From an uncultured Lentisphaeria bacterium (GTDB lineage: Bacteria; Verrucomicrobiota; Lentisphaeria; Oligosphaerales; Oligosphaeraceae): a DNA stretch of 36,930 nucleotides. The position numbers were made by a program, and so were the translations under genes. The stretch is taken from assembly GCA_945827525.1 (NCBI GenBank), contig CALZPA010000004.1, positions 1 to 36,930 on the forward strand, given 5' to 3'. The notes beneath the pieces were generated by a model. The model was not told where the DNA came from, made no database searches, and was given only the letters and a program-made list of their open reading frames with translations. Shown here piece after piece: positions 35,096 through 36,930 of this stretch (positions are counted from its first letter, which is position 1; the number at the start of each line of letters is the position of its first letter).

Positions 35096-36295
35096 CTAGG
35101 GCTGCGGCGTAGGCTGCCCCTGGATGGGGCTGAGGATGCCGGCGCCCTGTCTGTCCCTGACCCTGGCCTTCCAGTAGGCGGCCATGACATGTGAATTGCG
35201 CACGAGACTGGTGGCGTTGGGGTTGGTCCGCTCAATGGCGGCGGTGAGGAAGGTCCCCAGCTCGGCGGCGTCGGTAAGGGTGGGCGCAAGAAGTCGGGCA
35301 AGCGCGAGCTCACCGTCCCAGCACATGCCGTAGGGGGGCTTCTTCGGGTTGGCCTTCTGTCCACGGCGGCGGGCGATGTCGGCGAAGGCATCCAGCGCCT
35401 GCCTGATTCTGGCCTCGCGCGGAGTGCCCTGCTCGAAGGCAAGAAGAAGCTCCAGGGAGGCATTGGCCTGATAGAGGGAATAGCAGGGCATCCTGGAGTT
35501 GATTTTGGAGATGGGAAGCGTCAGAAGCTCAAGGGTGCGGTCCAGGGCGGGGTCGATGTAGGTCTCGTAGCAGTCGCGCCAGTGCGGGTCCTTGGTGGCC
35601 ATGAAGGCGGCGGCGTAGATCATCGGAAGCCGTGCGGCCTCGTGAGGCCAGACATCGGGTCCCCACATGGTGCAGATGCCGCGCGGGTCGGGGCGCGACA
35701 GGTCGGCGACGCCGAAATTCCAGTTGTTCTTCTCGGTGACGCGCTGCTCCATGAATTCGGCGACGGCGACGATGTTCTCGCGGTAGAGCTCGACCAGCTT
35801 GGGGTCGGCCATGCCGGAGGTGACGTAACGCCAGAGCCCGTGAACCCAGTGGGTGTACTGGTCACGGCTGGAGAGGGAGATGGTGGTCTTGCCGTCGTTG
35901 CAGAGTCCGCGGGCGACGAAGCCGCGGTACCCATGGAGGATGGCGAGGTTGAGCAGCCCGCGGGCTACCGAGGCCGCCTCGGCTTTGACGGTCTCGTCGC
36001 CGGTGACGCTCCACTTGTCGCAGAGGCCGGCCAGGGCCGTGCCGGTGATGAGGGGGGCGTCGCCGACGCCCGGCGCACCCCAGCCCTTGACGTCCTCCTT
36101 GTGATAGAGGTTGTTCTTGGCGCAGGAGGGGACGGTGGCGCGTTTGGGGTCGCAGCCGTAGAGGACGCCCGTCGTGGGGCATTGCGTGGTCATGGACTTG
36201 GCCCAGGCGGCGTCGCATCGCTCCTGGAGTCGGTCAGCCGGGGCGGAGACGCAAAGGGCAGCCGTGCAGCTCATCAGCAGTGTCTTCAGCTTCAT
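35096..36295 (-). CDS. secreted protein of unknown function, Cys-rich, possibly alpha-helical toroid
   Basis: I do not recognise this 399-aa protein. The start at 36295 gives a signal peptide ('MKLKTLLMSCTAALCVSAPA'); the frame runs upstream to 36436 without signs of coding. The mature part is mostly helical in character, with repeated aromatic and charged patches ('WVHGLWRYVTSG', 'WGPDVWPHEAARLPMIYAAA'), and suits an alpha/alpha-toroid similar to GH88/GH105 or lyase helper domains; this is a guess from composition. About ten cysteines lie in the mature part, several near its N-terminus, and could form disulfides. It ends in a short Pro/Gln tail. No Shine-Dalgarno site is visible. Its promoter is probably at 36471-36499, which would make it a single-gene unit. 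Confidence 0.75.
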   Translation of the reverse strand: MKLKTLLMSCTAALCVSAPADRLQERCDAAWAKSMTTQCPTTGVLYGCDPKRATVPSCAKNNLYHKEDVKGWGAPGVGDAPLITGTALAGLCDKWSVTGDETVKAEAASVARGLLNLAILHGYRGFVARGLCNDGKTTISLSSRDQYTHWVHGLWRYVTSGMADPKLVELYRENIVAVAEFMEQRVTEKNNWNFGVADLSRPDPRGICTMWGPDVWPHEAARLPMIYAAAFMATKDPHWRDCYETYIDPALDRTLELLTLPISKINSRMPCYSLYQANASLELLLAFEQGTPREARIRQALDAFADIARRRGQKANPKKPPYGMCWDGELALARLLAPTLTDAAELGTFLTAAIERTNPNATSLVRNSHVMAAYWKARVRDRQGAGILSPIQGQPTPQP

Positions 36296-36470
36296 GGTAA
36301 AGGTCTGGTTGGAAGGGTTGTGCTGGGAGGTCAGTGACGTGGCCGGAACCGGCTCCGGAATGGCTGCGACAGCCAGACGCCGCCGGACGGCAACGCAGGT
36401 GCGCTGCTTCTCGGCCACATGGCTGCCTGCGAGCAAGGAGCCAGGTCAGGCAGACTGGAACATCGGGCAA

Positions 36471-36499
36471 AATATAGAACGGCCAGCCTTTTTTTTCCA
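36471..36499 (-). promoter_or_regulatory. promoter candidate for the secreted unknown gene
   Basis: On the minus strand, TGGAAA (36499-36494) and TATATT (36476-36471) are separated by exactly 17 nt. They match the consensus at 4 and 5 of 6 positions. An eight-base A tract on that strand (36496-36489) begins within the -35 hexamer and runs into the spacer. Transcription from near 36464 would give a leader of about 170 nt, in which no riboswitch was recognised. Confidence 0.55.
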
Positions 36500-36519
36500 G
36501 TGGCGTCACGGTCGGTTGA

Positions 36520-36572
36520 CGGGGGAAAGGCAAACCGGCCTCCGTCCGCTGTCATGGCGGTCGGAGGCCGGT
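36520..36572 (-). terminator. long hairpin terminator behind the repeat-tail gene
   Basis: On the minus strand, ACCGGCCTCCG (36572-36562) pairs perfectly with CGGAGGCCGGT (36544-36534). An inner CCGC/GCGG pairing extends it. TTTGCCTTT follows, a broken T tract. It lies 26 nt after the stop codon of the gene at 36598. Confidence 0.75.
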
Positions 36573-36597
36573 CTAGGTCAACTATTCCCTTCTGGCG

Positions 36598-36930
36598 TCA
36601 GTTGAAGTACCAGTTGGTGGGCGCGTCGTCGTGGCGCTTCTTGCCGGCCTTCTTGTCGAAGGGCTTGCGGTCGCCGTCCAGTGGCTTCTTCTTGGCGAAG
36701 GGCTTGTCACCGCCGCGGTCGAAGGCGGGACGGTCGCCGCCGTCGCGGTCGAAGCGCTTCTTGTAGGGGCGGTCGCCGTCACGGTCGAAGGCGGGACGGT
36801 CGCCGCCGTCGCGGTCAAAGCGCTTCTTGTAGGGGCGGTCACCGTCACGGTCGAAGGACTTGCGGAAGGGGCGGTCGCCGTCGCGGTCGAAGGCGGGACG
36901 ATCCTCGCGGTCGAAGGACTTGCGGAAGGG
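36598..36930 (-). CDS. C-terminal tail of a protein with FDRDG-type charged repeats (partial)
   Basis: The minus-strand frame is open from the window edge (36930) to the stop at 36598-36600, giving 110 codons without a start. It is built of modules such as 'FDRDGDRPYKKR' and 'FDRDGGDRPAF', then a Lys-rich part ending in 'APTNWYFN'. Strongly charged Arg/Asp/Lys tails like this occur in RNA-binding proteins, for example RluB-type pseudouridine synthases or DEAD-box helicases; the catalytic part is outside the window, so the family is unknown. The frame is chosen because the repeat is regular in it and a terminator follows. The competing frame with an ATG is a Thr/Ser/Pro-rich shadow. Confidence 0.8.
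   Translation of the reverse strand, partial: PFRKSFDREDRPAFDRDGDRPFRKSFDRDGDRPYKKRFDRDGGDRPAFDRDGDRPYKKRFDRDGGDRPAFDRGGDKPFAKKKPLDGDRKPFDKKAGKKRHDDAPTNWYFN
36721..36930 (-). repeat. in-frame tandem repeats encoding FDRDG modules
   Basis: The plus-strand string GAAGGCGGGACG recurs at 36721, 36787 and 36889, and GAAGGACTTGCGGAAGGG at 36853 and 36913. Spacings of 66, 102 and 60 nt are all multiples of three, so unit changes keep the reading frame. The copies at 36721 and 36787 are nearly identical over 66 nt. Confidence 0.85.

Noticed and set aside
36582-36848. 88-codon minus-strand frame beginning with ATG in the repeat region
   Set aside because: The Thr/Ala/Ser/Pro product is out of phase with the regular FDRDG frame, which ends in a stop just before a terminator.
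36650-36930. CRISPR-like array
   Set aside because: Repeats are coding, differ in spacing (60, 66, 102 nt) and have no unique spacers.

Overview
The window is about 37 kb of very GC-rich bacterial DNA. No taxonomic marker gene is present. A Bacteroidetes-type PurF homologue, two heparinase II/III-type lyases, two DUF4091/GH123-like proteins and Gfo/Idh oxidoreductases, with no SusC/SusD pair, fit a glycan-degrading member of the PVC group (Lentisphaerota or Kiritimatiellota). This placement is inference.

Layout. (1) 1-62: the 5' part of a tRNA-Ser(GGA) on the minus strand, cut by the window edge. (2) 63-425: a leader region with a terminator-like hairpin, an inverted repeat and a weak promoter candidate. 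(3) 426-8131: a plus-strand operon purF-like, carA, pyrG, carB, all glutamine-amide-dependent nucleotide enzymes, closed by a strong terminator at 8153-8190. (4) 8327-27995: ten consecutive minus-strand genes with mostly short gaps, read from a good sigma70-like promoter at 28070-28098. In transcription order they are M20 amidohydrolase, heparinase II/III protein with a Cys4 ribbon, alpha/beta hydrolase, GH36-like alpha-galactosidase, serine beta-lactamase-like hydrolase, a metallo-beta-lactamase/SGNH-esterase fusion, a second heparinase II/III protein, a cytoplasmic and a secreted DUF4091 protein, and DsbD. (5) 28231-34979: a divergent plus-strand cluster of ThiD-like kinase, HNH endonuclease, Gfo/Idh oxidoreductase, orphan class I fumarase-type alpha subunit, second Gfo/Idh oxidoreductase and a secreted GH5-like hydrolase. 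(6) 35096-36295: a secreted unrecognised protein on the minus strand with its own promoter. (7) 36598-36930: the repeat-rich C-terminal tail of a minus-strand protein that continues beyond the window, with a terminator behind it.

How the genes may work together. The minus-strand cluster looks like a compact depolymerisation island. Exported lyases and a DUF4091 protein would cut a uronate- and possibly amino-sugar-containing glycan. The GH36, DUF4091, esterase/lactonase and hydrolase proteins would trim and de-esterify fragments, and the M20 enzyme would remove an amide-linked group. DsbD would supply reducing power outside the cytoplasm for the exported Cys-bearing enzymes. The divergent plus-strand genes add sugar oxidation and a possible sugar-acid dehydratase half-enzyme. 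Substrate and cooperation are inferred; no transporter or regulator is present in the window.

The best candidates for something undescribed are the lactonase/SGNH fusion, the whole ten-gene island, and the C/A-rich leaders without Shine-Dalgarno sites in front of about half of its genes.
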